From: Wuchereria bancrofti
Taxonomy: Eukaryota > Nematoda > Chromadorea > Rhabditida > Onchocercidae
DNA length: 64,000 nucleotides
Reading direction: 5' to 3'
NCBI GenBank assembly: GCA_005281725.1
Contig: SSBO01000009.1
Coordinates: forward strand, 6,758,303 to 6,822,302
How positions within the stretch are numbered: position 1 is the stretch's first letter; the number at the start of each line of letters is the position of its first letter. Under the pieces are notes generated by a model, which was not told where the DNA came from, did not search any database, and was given only the letters and a program-made list of their open reading frames with translations. The position numbers and the translations under genes were made by a program. Shown in pieces: positions 27,643-41,800 of this stretch.

Positions 27643-28066
27643 AATTATCACTTCCTGAGGCTGATAAAACGGTTTTGGCTATTGAGCAGAGTTTGCAAAG
27701 GAAGCTACAGTCGAACACTCATTAATTTAACCTCTTCAGCTGACGATGAAAAGAGGACTGCTCAAAATCTCTCATTTCTTCAATTCACAGTTTTTTTCTC
27801 CTTCTTTTCTCTTCCCCTACTATTATTTTCTCTTAATTTCTAGGAAGGCATTTCTTTTTCCGTATTTTTGTACATGCATTCCTTGCTTCTACTATATAAC
27901 TCTGAATGTTCTGCTACTAACAATTTGCATGCTTCCAGTCAATGATGTATACCAAAGAGATCAAAAAACTGATAAGTACTTTCTTGTCAAATCAAAATAA
28001 TCTTACACCTTTAAATAATTTCAAAATCAAGACGAAGTAATGTAATGTGATACATTCGTTCATCCA

Positions 28067-28291
28067 CTAACGAAATTCATTAATTGCAAGTATTGTTTTC
28101 TTTCTCAAATCAGTAACTAAGTTTTCAATGACTTCATCTAATTGGTCATTTCCTGGGTTATACAATTTAATACACTTCGTTAATTTAAATAACGATAACA
28201 AAAGTAATGCTATCATTTTAGCACTGCATTGATTTGCAGATTCGTTAGCCATCAGACATAACTTTCCCTCCCAAAGTTTTTCTAAAGACAT
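28067..28291 (-). CDS. Small hypothetical protein ORF, 74 aa
   Basis: ATG to TAG frame on the minus strand, with a good acceptor-like CACTTTTAG two bases before the ATG that could serve trans-splicing. The product has a Cys-containing start (KLWEGKLCLMANESANQC), a leucine-rich hydrophobic segment (MIALLLLSLFKLTKC) and an amphipathic charged tail (QLDEVIENLVTDLRKKTI). Composition is more protein-like than most frames here, but no family is recognised and no second exon was found. Confidence 0.3.
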   Translation of the reverse strand: MSLEKLWEGKLCLMANESANQCSAKMIALLLLSLFKLTKCIKLYNPGNDQLDEVIENLVTDLRKKTILAINEFR

Positions 28292-28347
28292 TCTAAAAGT
28301 GCGACAAGTTAGGAAAGCCTGTTCTGCTGTCGCAATTTTACATTATC

Positions 28348-28403
28348 TGTGTGTGTGTATGTGTGTACGTATGTGTGTCTGTGTGTGTGTGTATGTATGT
28401 ATG
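28348..28403 (+). repeat. Imperfect (GT)n microsatellite
   Basis: GT/TG repeats interrupted by TATG and TACG units over about 56 bp, in the intergenic region before the ELM2-SANT gene. Confidence 0.85.
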
Positions 28404-29835
28404 ATAACTGAAACGTTATGATCTGTGACCTTTTCCAATTTCACATTCTCCTGATTACACCCATTTACCATTTAAAGTCATTTTCTGATTTAACATCTCT
28501 CAAAATAATCATCACAACATTGTTATTTGTTCACTTTATCAGTGATGGTTTACAACTAATTAGGAATGTAAAAAGTTATCCTTCGATTAAGAGGTTTTTT
28601 ATTTTTCTGGTTTTTTATGCCAGGAATCAATGGCAAATAAATTTGCTTTAAAATAATCAATGGAGAACTTTTCATGGTTTTCAATTTACTTCCTCCTTGG
28701 TAATTTCTTGATAATTAAATCCTTTTTTGTCACTGAAATAAATTTAACAATTTAAAAATCGGTTTCTGATTTCCATATATGGATGTCATTGATTAAGCAT
28801 AAATCAAACTATAAACTTTCTTAAGGTAAACAATTTGGATACATTTTTGACTGATCCGAAATAGCTTTGTGCGATACATTAGCATATCCCACTGCCTAGA
28901 CTGACTGATAATTTTTCCAATGATGTCATCTAAAATCAAACTTGGAATATAAACCTGCCTCATGAAAATTAAATTATCCTTTCTATAGAAAATCTATTTA
29001 CTTAACTAGCTTTTTGTGTTGAAATTTACTAAAAAATGTAATTCTTAACGTTCTCCATTTTCATCAAGTATTTAATTAAATTTCATCAAATCCTTTATAT
29101 TTATAAATTCTTGCTTGAACAGAACATAGGAATGGTAGCTTAAAAGAAGGGACGCTACCGACAACTTTTAGTCTAGCTAGAATGAAAATACTCTAACTAA
29201 AATGATATTTTCATTATCTCAACTAACTGTTTTTTTATGAAAAGTATTCAACTCACCATCATCTCTATGCTACCTTTTAATTATTATTGTTATTATGATG
29301 ATGAAAACTCGAAGGAAATTTCACACAGTACTACTTTAGTATCCACTGCACACTTAAAAGTTCATATGTAGCTTTCCTTTCTTTCCTGCAGAAATATTAT
29401 CCATTTTTAACAAATAATTAATTTAAAAAATTGATAATTTATTAATTATTATTATTATTATTATTATGATAATTAAGTCTTGAATTTGTATTTCAGTTCA
29501 TAACACATTTATTTAAATGCTTGAATCTTGATTTTGCTTTTTTAACGTTTTTTAACGAAACTTTTTTGCTCATTGTCACTCAACTATAAAACAATAATCT
29601 TCTACACTTCTCTTCATTTTCCTTTTGCTCCTTCTTTCCTCACTTTTTTGACTTTTTCTTACAGAATGACTACAAAATTATTTCAAAATCTTGAGACTGG
29701 TTAAAAATTAATGAAATGCAAAACCTCCTGTAAAGTTGTAGTAATTTCAGTTAAATTAAATTAAATTGTACCATTATTAAAGCTCCATTTGCTTTCGCTC
29801 CTGGCATTTTTCATTATCAGTTATTGATATTATAG

Positions 29836-32800
29836 ATAAATGTCAAGTGGATGAAATGTTTTATAATACGGAAATGAACACCATTTATGGTGATAAATTG
29901 GATAATTCGTTCAGTGATGGCTCATCCTCAGAATCTCATGATATTCATCCCATGAATCCCACCAATGTTATGTTCAAAGAACAACTTCAAAGCAATCAGG
30001 TGGTTCCATTATTTGATTTACTACTATCTTACTGTTCCTTTATCACTTCATCTCCTTACTTATGAAGAAGGAGAAAATAGAGCTGTTGATCAACTACATA
30101 ATTCTATTTCATCTCCAAAAGGCATGATTAAACTTGTCCTTTAGAAGGAGAAAATAAGAAGAACGATGCTTGAACGAATTTTTTATTAAATTGATAAATG
30201 ATTTTAGAATTATTTGTCCTTCGCATGATGTCCGGACTTCATCCCGCCGTATATGTTTAGATCGATGTAATAACATTGTAGAAGGATTTTAAAGCTTTAT
30301 TTTTTTTCAAGTATATACTCAAAAAACCTAATAATTAGTATAAAATTCTTCTTGAGTAGTAGAATAAGAGAAAAATATCACTTTTGTGCATGAATGAAAC
30401 TAGAATACATCTCAATAGTGACCTTTTTTGTAAGTAATAGTTAACTGAACTGCTCATATGGAAGTAATGGACTGAGCTTCATAAAACGAAATCTTCATGA
30501 ATCTGTAAATTTGGCTGTTCGCGAAGACTTTTCATTAAAATAATATCAGTATTAAAGAGCAATGATAAAATGATGTTGTGTAGAAATGCTGCGCAATGAT
30601 AAGTACTACTACACTTTAGCACTCATTTTTGCATGCCAACTGTTCTCTGTTTCTTTACAAAATCAAAAATCCTAAATATCGACGCTTGACATGTCTTTAG
30701 TTTATACAGATGTGCAACTTCGTGCTAGCCTGTTTACTGGCACTTACACGATTAATCACTACTTTAGCTGCTAAAGTAGTGATTAATCCTATGGAAGAAG
30801 TGAAAATATCGCGTAAGCTTATCAGCCATATGGTTTAACTTATAATCGTATTAGTTGTACCAACTATAAATCCTGCATCAGAATATAGCATGGCTTGACA
30901 CTGAGTGCTGTTGATCGACTGGATGTAAAGATTATTACCTGTTCTATTTAACAGGTATAGGAACTACAATATTCATATTACATATTCCTGTCTCATTTTA
31001 CAAATCTTTCAATTGAACTTCTAAAGTCAATTTATTCTTTTGTTCTCCTCTTCACTGCTAAAATTATTTCTATTTGCAAGTAATATCAATATTTTTCTAG
31101 CAATTATTGGAAGGTCATTGGTTGATCTTTGATTTTCTTCCACGATTATTGTTCAATTCAAAATATTTCATTGTTTTTCTAACTTTCATATATCTTTCTT
31201 TTTTCTACTTTTCAGTGCAAATATTTGACCTGTTTTGTATCTAACTGTTTCATCTTCAGACACTTCATATACCTGATCAAAGTAATGATTTTAGATTCAT
31301 TGTATGCTAGATTTTTGAAAAGTTAGAAATAAACTGCTTATGATTTTGTTATGACTACACTAGATTAATATGTGAACATAACGCAACATGAAAAAACTGC
31401 CTCTCAATAAAATTCGAAATTCTCAGGTTTGAAATATATAAGCTTAAATTGTTAATGAAAAAAGAAAAGTAATCGATATGCTAGTAATTTAATTTTGTTG
31501 CAAAGCATAAAATGGCCGAAGTCGATACAATCAGCCCTAGTTTGCGATATCGATATCATTGGGCTTCACATCAATAGAAAGTTGATTTCATTCAAAAAGC
31601 TTTTCATATTCATGATATGAATATTCATTTTTCCAGTATTTCTTTTCAAAGACTTTGATTATCAAAGTTTCAGTGTTTGATTAAAATCTTTCTATTTCAC
31701 TCTAAAATAGAATTTCAACTTTTGCTAGGTGTTACTATAATTTTTTGAAGCAAATTGTTTATTTTTAACAAGTTTTTTAGAAATCACTTGGTTAGGAAGA
31801 TATCCTTAATTTCTTCCATCTAAATATTTGAAGCGTTTACATTTTATTCTATTCTTTTACATTTTCTTAATTTCATACTATCTTATTTCCGTTCCAGTCC
31901 TTCCTTTTTGGGTGACCCAACAGTGATATTTAGATATTTATAGCAAAGACGGATATCAGATCCATTTTTTGCAGATCAATGAAATGGTACCATTGCTGTC
32001 GTTAATGACCGCTCTCATCGCTAACTCTGCTAAAGCACTTTCAACCACTCTGTATCAATAGCTTTTGCTACTTCTGCTCTTTATTCTCTTAACTGCTCTT
32101 CCCCTCCTTCTTCCTCTGTCTCCGTTATGCCGCATTCTTTCATCAGATATTTTTTCAACCTCTCCAAATCGTGGGAGTATGTCCAACTGCATGCAACTCT
32201 TTCTCTAATTTCAATTTTAATCTGTGTCGAGTCGTCTCTCTTTCCTGCAAGATTTTCTCGATCCATACAATGTTGTATTCTTCAAATATGATCGCGTGTA
32301 ATTCACCTATCTGTTTTTTTCACCACCTGCCAGAGGGGAGAGAGGGTAATCACGGAATCTTTCCCATTTCCCATGGCTCATGGATTCTCACCTTATCTTA
32401 TCTACTTTTTGTCATATTTTTCCTTTTTACATTCAAAGTAGAAAAAAAAAATGTTCTTTTTACTTATTTATTCTCCTTTGCGCCTTTTATCATTCATCCT
32501 TAATTATCCAACTGCACCGCACCGAAAGACCTTTGCAAAGGACCATTAATATTGGGTAAGTGGACGATAGTCTTTCTAAAAATAAGCCTTCTCTTCCAAT
32601 CCTCTCTACCCTCACTCGTCGCAATGTCTAATCCTTCCCTTTTTTGCTGTAATCTCTCCCCAAAGAGAAATCCTCTTGCCAAATTTCAATTGCTGTCATT
32701 GAGATGATCGCTTGTTCGTTTGTAAACATTCCGTTCTTTTTTCTGCACTTGCAGCAGCAGATGACATCTCTTCACTCATTTTTCTATCTCATTTTTGCAA

Positions 32801-35800
32801 GCGCCACATTTTGGACTTCTTATGCCCTTTTGCATCTCTCTCTTCCTCTCTCTTCGTCTACCCATTGCTCTCCATCTTTAATTTAAATATGTGAATAATA
32901 TTACGAGAAGCATTTGCAATCATCCGATAATCACCAAAACTTAAGCTTAATCATATTTAAATTGAACAGGAGGACTATGAGCTAAGTTTAAAGTGTATAT
33001 TCTCCGACAAGTTACGATGTCCAGTTTTAGTCTAAATTGAAATAACTCTATTCTACTTTTGTAATTAGGGCTATCCTAAAGTCATCTCGGAAATATTGAA
33101 GTAACTGTAGTCAGTTATTTTAATTAGAAATTACTACTAAACTGTCAAGCTATTTGTCTGTCTCAGTTCGTAACAAATCGTTCTCTTAATGTTAACAGTA
33201 GCATTTGACATCTCACTATAATTCAGTCATCTTGGCAATGGATTGCTTAGAAATGTAACGATAATGACCTTTATTTTGTCGCTTGTAACTAATCATTTGA
33301 CGAATGACTGGCTTGATACCTCATTTTGCTCGCCTTTTCGACAATATAAAAATTACTGGTAAAAATTAAAAAAATATTTAAATATCTATAACCTTTCTGC
33401 TTTCATTACATCCATCCCATCAACCTCTACTTTCAAGTACTTTGCTACTTTCTTTCTGCTCTCCGACAGCTATGATTACGACGATTAAGAGAACACTGTT
33501 AAAAAACAAGTTTTCAAAAGACATTGTTCATTTTTAGAGTTCATCATGCTGAATTTCTTTTTTTCCAGAAAAAAGTAATTCCTTTTTTATTCCCTTTTGC
33601 TTATTCCTTATTCTCCTTATTCACTTTTTTAAAAAACTTTTCTAAAAAAAGTAATTTTTCATTGTTTTAGGAAACCAATTAAATCATGCATTCAAAATTC
33701 CTAAAATAAATCAATCGTCGTACTGTTTAGATGGAACCAATTACTCGGTTTTTAATTTCAATTCAGTCGATTTTTTCAAGTACGATTCAGTAAAAATGAT
33801 GAAAATTCAGTTCTCACGATGCGGAAAAAAGTGAAAAAATGGAAAGAAAAATGGTGAAAGCACTTTTTTCCCTGTCATGCATTAGCTGTGCAAATGGGGC
33901 GTGCTTTGAATGTCTAGGCTTATGGCAATATTTTATTAGCACCAGAATTTTTTTAGACTGAAAAGTATGAAGCAATGAAATTGTTTTGAACAAAAGTACA
34001 AATTCATACGAATACGATGTTGTAAACAAACGAAAAGCTATACGAAAAAACTTCTAATAGATTCTGACGCAAATATTTTGGATGACACCACGAACAGAAA
34101 AATATCCATCGAATTTGTTAGCAGCATTCCAAATGAAAAACTTTGTTATCGAATCCCCCCGGCTCTTACTGTTTAAAAATTCTTGGATTTCAAGTAAAGT
34201 TAGTAAGATTGGCATGAACATCTTCACATTAATCAAAGTAATAGATCAAGCTTGTTTTCGACAAACAAAAATGTTTTCAAATCGATGGGAAGCCGCAAAA
34301 ACATCTTCACTTAGTGTTCTGTTAACTAATCACTTATCATTGTATATTGTTACTGATAAGGCGTAATTACTGTAATCTATATACTTCATATATTCTAGTG
34401 AAAACTTTACCTCTGGTTCTTCTGAAATATTTACGGCTCAGAGATGTATTCCTAAAAAGTGCATTCTAAATCCTTCTTATTTCAAAATATATTAAAGGTA
34501 TGACAATGGCGTTATTGATAATTTTAAGTTGCTTAGATGAAAATAAAATTAAAAAGTAGCTAGGCAGCAATGAGACAAGTATTTCTCTGCTCGACCTTTG
34601 ATCGTCAACATTAATAAAAATCGTTTGCAGCAAAAATGAGCACTTTTATTTTTTGTTTTTCTCGTTCATTTGACAATATTTCTGACTCACTGACTGCTAC
34701 TTCACTCCTCATTCATTTAAACTTTTCAAAGGACTGCACTCTTTCATTTCTTTCTTTTCTTATCTCACTTTCTTTTCTTGCGAAAAAATTCATAAATTCG
34801 AAAATATCTTTAAAAAAAAACTAATACTCAAATATAGGTTAAAAAAAGGACTTATAAGAAATCTTTCTTAAAGAGACTTAAGGCATCGTAAACCAGATTT
34901 GATATTTGTGTTTAAGAAATGATAATATCAGCTGGATTTTGAAAGCTTTAAATATTGTCTGATAATTCTGAATATGTGTATCTGTTGTATATTGAATAAA
35001 ATTAAGTAATTAGCATTTTATTACATATCTTTACGGCAGCTCTGAGCATTCCTGTGAACATTAAAATGTATTTCTGAAACTTCTTCTAGTCTTTAAACAA
35101 AGTATAAAATAGCGAAAAAAATATATGCAGCTATGAAATTGTACATAATTATTAAAATGGCATATAGTTGAGCGATTTCATTTATAGATAAATCAAGGAA
35201 CTTACCACGATATTTATAATTGTGATATCGGATCCACACATGGTACTTTTCAAATGTCTTATGGAGAACTTAGAGGAACATTTGCTCCAGGACCCTCAAC
35301 TATTGTTTCTGTAAGTTGTTTTAATTAATTATCTTGACCATGACGAAATTATATTTCACCAGAACAACGAGTTAATTTAGGAAATGCAGAAGACAAATAA
35401 GCCCATTTATTCTTTCTTTCCCTTTTCTTCAACCTTTGTAACATTCTTTTCCTAGATTCTTTTAAATGGAATCCTTCGTAAATTAAAAAGAATCACTACC
35501 TTAGCACAAATTCAATAAGAAGTAAAGCTAAAATTATATTTGTTGTCGAACAAGTGAAAAAAAGTGCAAAGAAAAAGTTGCCTTAAGCAATTTGCATAGG
35601 TACATACAGAATAAAACTATCGGGTAAAGTAGCATGCGAGATGAAACCATTGGGAAGGTATGAAGCTAGTGGGTAAAATGCATAAATTTGAATCAGTAAG
35701 TGTGGGTATGAAACTAGTGCACAAATATTTTTTTCTCGTACAGTAACCTTATAACAGTGATATATTTCGCCTAGTAAGTTATTTTTGAAATAAATAAATA

Positions 35801-38800
35801 ACTTAGTGCTATGAAAGGACACGGTATCATTGTATTGATTTAGTGTTTTTTGATTTCTTACAGTTTTGTACTTACATCTCCATGTTTTTGACAGATCAGT
35901 TTTCTGCTTTTTTCCAAGAAATTTTCTTAATATTTCCTCAAATGATTCAAATTTTATTTTTAATGAAGAACGGAAGTCGTTAACAAATAACTTTTCTTGG
36001 GAGAGAAATTCACTACTGCGTGATTAACTGAAATCTCATTACAAGTTTTTAGCAGTTGGCCATGATTGGATTACTCTCATATACTAAAGAATTTTATGTA
36101 AAGGACATCGGTCGAGTAATCATTGAGTAGGTACTTACTTGTATCTTAGCATTTTCATGTACAGAATCCATCAGTGACAATCATTAACCAATCATTAAAT
36201 CGGTAGTGACACATTCTTGAACTCCTCATCTGGTGTGTGGTATATCGTAGCTTTCCATGTAGTTTGATGATAAACTGTGATAATCAGTAAATATTTTGGT
36301 GATAAAAAAACAAGTTGTCTATTTTATATACTTGTCAATGACGTATGAAGAGAATGAATTGTGTACTTTTTGACAATATTTCCAGCTGTCGCCTTTCTAT
36401 ATTTTTCCCTTTTGTAGATTTTTTCTTAATGATTCTCAAGGAGAGTTTGTACATTTTCTTTCCATTGGATATTGAATATTTTCGAAGAACGGAAGGCAGA
36501 ATCAAATGTCGCAAATGTCAAAACAGATTTAAAATTATTATGAAAATTTCTACTTTGCATTATTAACGCATGAGCACTGAGTTTTTAATCATTTGAATTC
36601 ACTGAGATGGCAAAATGATAAGATGCAGACCAAAAATGGAAAATTTTTATGGAGAGATTTGTGTGGAGAAGAAAATTGGTCTGATTGATGATAGTTTTTC
36701 TTCATGAAATTTGTGGCGAAAATTTTGTTTTCTTTCAATAGACTTTTTCTTATTTCTTGTGCAGAACTTTGACAAACAGCTCAAAGTGCACAGTAGCACG
36801 CGTCACTTTTATAGCATTTTTTTTTTCCTTTTTAAGTTTCATGAGGTTTTTGTAAATTCTTTCAGATAAGAATGATACCATTTAGCTTGGGTAGAAATAA
36901 ACCTGGTGATGAAATTCAATGTTTTCGTAATTATTAGAAAAGAAAAATTAACTTTTCGCTGCTACAATAATTTCTCGTTCCAGAAATTTGCTAGGATTTC
37001 TTTTTCTAAGTGAAAGAGATTCAGAGTGTGGGAAAAGAAAAGAGGTAAAATCTAAAAAAAAAATTTTCAGGTTGATTAAATGTTTGAAATTTAGTTGATT
37101 TACTTATAAGTTTCATTTTAGGATATGTTGAAGCAAAATGGTGGTGAGATACTGGGACCATTGGAGATTGATGTCTCAGAAATGGCTACTACTACTTCTG
37201 CATACGGCTGTGATTCCAAAAAATTGCAACGAGAAAGTCCTGAATCTTTGCGTCATAGGTGTCGTCCGTTTTATTCTTATATGGAAAAAATTTCTGATTG
37301 ATTCCCAAAAAAAGTGCCTTTCAGATTACTGTATACTTTTATTAGCAATTCGTTCAGCGATAAGTTTCAAGTTTCCAAGTTTGAATGTACTGATTGGTTA
37401 GATACAATTCATCGATTACTGTAGGTTCTTATTCATCATGATTTTCACGTAATGTAAATCATAATTTAGCCCAATCAGTTTTAGATTTAAACCTAAAATA
37501 AAAAAACCTAAAATAAAAGTGTTAATAAATTAGAATTTGAAGGAAACTAATTTTACTGAAAAACTTCAAAAAAAGAAGCTAATTAAATGCATATTAGAAT
37601 GGCATTAAGTGATGGGGCGGTAATCGCAATGTCTTCGGGAGCAACACTGATATCAACTGCAATATCAAGTAGTAGTGTTGCTGGTAGTTCCAATACCGTT
37701 TGTCCAGTTCAACTGAATCGCAAGAGTAACGGAAAACCGGAGAATGCATGTCAGTTAATAACAACCACTGGTCAAAAAACGTCGATCGGATCCAGAGCTC
37801 CGTATGAGTAAGTTTAGTATCCACGTTTGTTATGAACCGAATCAAAAAACGGAATTTTCCTTGGGCAGATATTCCGAATAGATTGATAGCAGTATTAGTA
37901 TTTCAGGAAAAAGCCGAAATAGTTCCTAAATTACTCGTGTTTGTTAGCATTGAAACTCCATTTTAACCACAGATTCTTTAACTTATCTCTCAGTCCAAGT
38001 TTGTGGAAATAACTGATCAATATTGCTATCAATTTTGGAAAGGATTAGCATGTACTACTTTAGCATTCTTCGTGAGATTCCCATGGTGTATTCATTCTAG
38101 CAATGTTTCTATTAACTGCTTAATAAAAAATTTGATAGGTTTGAAGTTGTATTTTGTAGTTTAGGAAACCTGTAATAATAAACAGTGCAGTGATAGCCGT
38201 TAAAATTGAAATTTATGTAAATTGAAGTCGTTTGGAACAGTTTGTTTTTTGAAAAGTTCAAAATTACAGGACAAGAAGTGAAAGAACATTAGCGAAGGGC
38301 CGTTCGGTCAGTGTAACAACATTTGGAAATGTACATGATTGCAGTGGTGGCGGTTCTGGTAGTACAATCGCAAATGTAGCGATGTCCCTGAAGCAGTTCG
38401 CATCACAACTTCGATCACCGCGATTTTATGAACCTGTCACAAATTTGAAATGCTTTGTACCATACACACCACCACCTATGTTGAGCCCAATGAGGCGAGG
38501 CTCGGGGCTATTTTGGAAGATTTCGCAGAATTCATCACCATCAAAGGTATTTGTTTATTATTGTGTAGCACTCAGTTTTCTAGGATATTATTGATTTTTT
38601 GTTGCGATAAACCTATGCATCTAATTTGAATATAAAATACTTAATTCTTGAGTAAAGAGGATGCAGCTGGATTGCTAAAGCAAGGTTTGATCTTCCTTCT
38701 TTACTACAAACCTTTCCAGTAGATCTCGGACTTTATTATCCCATTGTTATGATTGAAAATTAGTTCTGAAGTTTGAAATATATAATGCTGTTGTTTGTAG

Positions 38801-41800
38801 ATTAGCATGCTACAATCATCACAAGAAAATAATTCTGACAAAGCAGGAGGTGAGAATTTTGAAGTGTCATTTTGTATTGTAATTATCTAATTTATGATAA
38901 GTTCTGATTTCTTGAAATATCACGTTCTTTTTTTATTTTTAACCTTTCCATTTTTGCTTTTTACCCGGAAATCGAGCACACTTGCATTTGCAGCTATTAT
39001 TTCAATTCAGTGCTGTACAAAACAGAAACTGTTAAATTCAAACAAATACACAAAGTCATTATAGCATTTTTGGACAGAAAACTTATAAAATTGTGGTATT
39101 TTTGGCTATATCATAATCAAAAAACGAATCATTTCGTACAATCAGAAGTGATGGATTATTATTTATACAAAATGTTCCTCTTATTGCGCGCGTAAGCAAC
39201 CTAAGCCTTGCGAAGTTCATTGTCTAAAATGCTTTGATAAATTCCATTTGGATTACAGCTAGCGATAGTCGCCACGAAATTGAAAGAGACGAGGAACCAA
39301 TTGGGAAACGTTTACGACGTTGCATTAGATCAACATTACAGTCGGTGAAGGAAGGTCCTGCAGATGAAGAGGAATCGGAAATTCGAACACCAATTCGGAA
39401 AAATGGACTATGCCATTCATCGCAGTTTTTCGATGTGTGTTTATCTTTTTTTACAAATTTCTAAAAAAGCAGTAGAAAATGAAATGCAGTTTGGTCTTTA
39501 TGTTTATAATGTTTTTTGTCCAAAGAGTTGGCTCAAAAAACGATACGCTAAAAATCATGTATTGATTGTTTCAACTTACTAAAGCGATACTAGTTGGTCT
39601 AATGAATCTTTTTTATTTGAGAAATTGGGTCCATTATTTATTGGCTTTTCTTTGTTATCCTTCTTGTTTCATGAAAAATCATTTGAATTTGCTCATATAC
39701 AATTCTTTGTAGGCCAGACTACTACATTTGGAAGCCTTACGAAAAGAATCAAATATCCTCTGGAATAATTCTAACTCATCAGGTATACCTTCTGGTGCAG
39801 CAAATTTACCTTCTCCGAGGTAAGCAACGACTTAATTTTTCAAGTTTTTCATTTTAGAAATGTATCCTTGTACAATATGTTTATGGTAGAATTAAAGAAT
39901 TCATTTTATATTTGATTTTCGGTTTATTCAAATATTGCCAGTGCAGCAAGTGGCTTTCATATTATAGCTGTAGAGTGAAAATATGCGAATGGACTGAAAA
40001 ATCAACACAAAATCCAATTATTGATATAGTCAGTTATATGTATAACATAATCAGTTTTGGAAGGTTGTAAGGTACCTGTGACTTCAGTTTCATTTAGTTA
40101 CAAATTTATGAAGAAATTTGCATTATTCGATTTCACTATTTATTGTTTACTCAGTATATTTACTATCTTTGCACCTTTTCATTGTTATTGACCGTCGAGA
40201 TAAACCATTTGGGCACATTTTCACAACAAATTTTATATGATAATGGTTGGTATCCAATTATTTCAGGAAATTATCGATTTCATCCGATGGTGATGCTCTA
40301 AGAAAGACTTCGTCATGTTCCGATTTCGGCGAAGAAATTTGCGTTGCTCCAGAATCCGATGCTGTGCCGTAAGTCATGAACTAACTTTTAAATTATATCT
40401 GTTGCTTAAACATTCGGATTTCATTCTAATTTAAATTTCAGAATTTATTTCCATCTCCGAGAGATATGATCTTGGGTTATTTTATTACTTATAGACATAT
40501 CAACTGTGGACGTGATTATCAAGTAAAGGTAAAAAAATGGGCTGATCGAGCGATAAGCGATGAAGAACGTGATGCTATACCGGATCGCGATGATGCCATT
40601 TTCGATTGTAACATTATCGATCATCTGGACGATTCTGCTGGTATTTATCTTTTTTTAATTTATAATTCGTTCATTTAAACTTAAGAAGTTGCGATTTGTT
40701 GTGGTGAAGAAAGAGAATGCTTATTGAGTCAGTCGACAGTCTCATCTTCAGAGTTTTGTTAGTATTCGTTCTTTTGTAATAACAGTACAAACAGCTGCTG
40801 ACATTTTTTTTTCAGTTGAAGCTTATGAACTGTTAGCTTATAGCAAAGCGGTACCGCGACCAGGTAGGAATAGAGAATTGGCGCTACATTTACTAATGGA
40901 AAACAAGGTTTGCATATGTTACACCGGATAATATTTTGAATATTTTTATAAAATTTTCATTATTGTTCAAGTAATTGATTATATATGCTTTTTCTCAATA
41001 TTCCCAGCATTGATACCACATTTTTTCCTTCAAATATTAATATTTTTGTTCACATACTTCTTAAGGGGAATATTCAAGAAGCTGTTTTGGATTTAATGCG
41101 GTCAGATACACTGGACTGGAGTCAATATCCAATCATTTACAATTCTATATACACTGATACAAGTTCTTGGACGCCTGAGGAAATCAGTTTCTTCCAAGAT
41201 GCCATTTACAAAGGCGAGAAAGATTTCCATCAAGTAGCATCAGATGTTGGTTTTACCTCACTTTTTCGTTAAATATACTGAGATTCCAAAAATATATTGG
41301 AATTTTATAACAACATCACGTTAAGGCATATATAATGCAAGTTTGTCTTCATGAGACTGTCTCCAGAAAGTAGGTAGGTACTTTCTGATGAATATATAAC
41401 CAATTCAAACTCAGGGTTATATAAATAGCAATTATGATATAGCAACTATCGTAAATCTCACTGTTTTCTTATTATAATTTTTTATGTCTTACTTTTTCAT
41501 ATTTCTTCTTATCATTTGTGCACATTGCAGTTGGGTAACAAAACAGTGAAGCAATGTGTGGAATTTTATTATATGTGGAAAAAAGCATGTCCTGATGACT
41601 ATCGAAAACTAAGAAATTTGCGACGTAAACGTCAATTGTTGGAAATTCAGCAACAGGTAGTTTGTTTTTTAGATCGTATTTCCCGTTGTAGTTTTTTAAA
41701 ATGATATTTCCAAACCCATCAAAATGTTTTGTTTTTCATTCTCACTGCATCAACGTTCATCTGTTAATTATCTGAACTAAAAACCTTACAAACTTCAGTT

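Larger units (their letters stand above)
25681..29835. other. Intergenic region (may contain 5' exons of the ELM2-SANT gene)
   Basis: No exon chain was found over about 4.1 kb apart from a small minus-strand ORF (28067-28291) and microsatellites. The ELM2-SANT gene's first recognised exon enters in phase 1, so at least one upstream coding exon should exist here or earlier. Confidence 0.35.

Noticed and set aside
27509..27843. Frames with poly-Asp or poly-His
   Set aside because: Created by the (GAT)9 microsatellite read on either strand.
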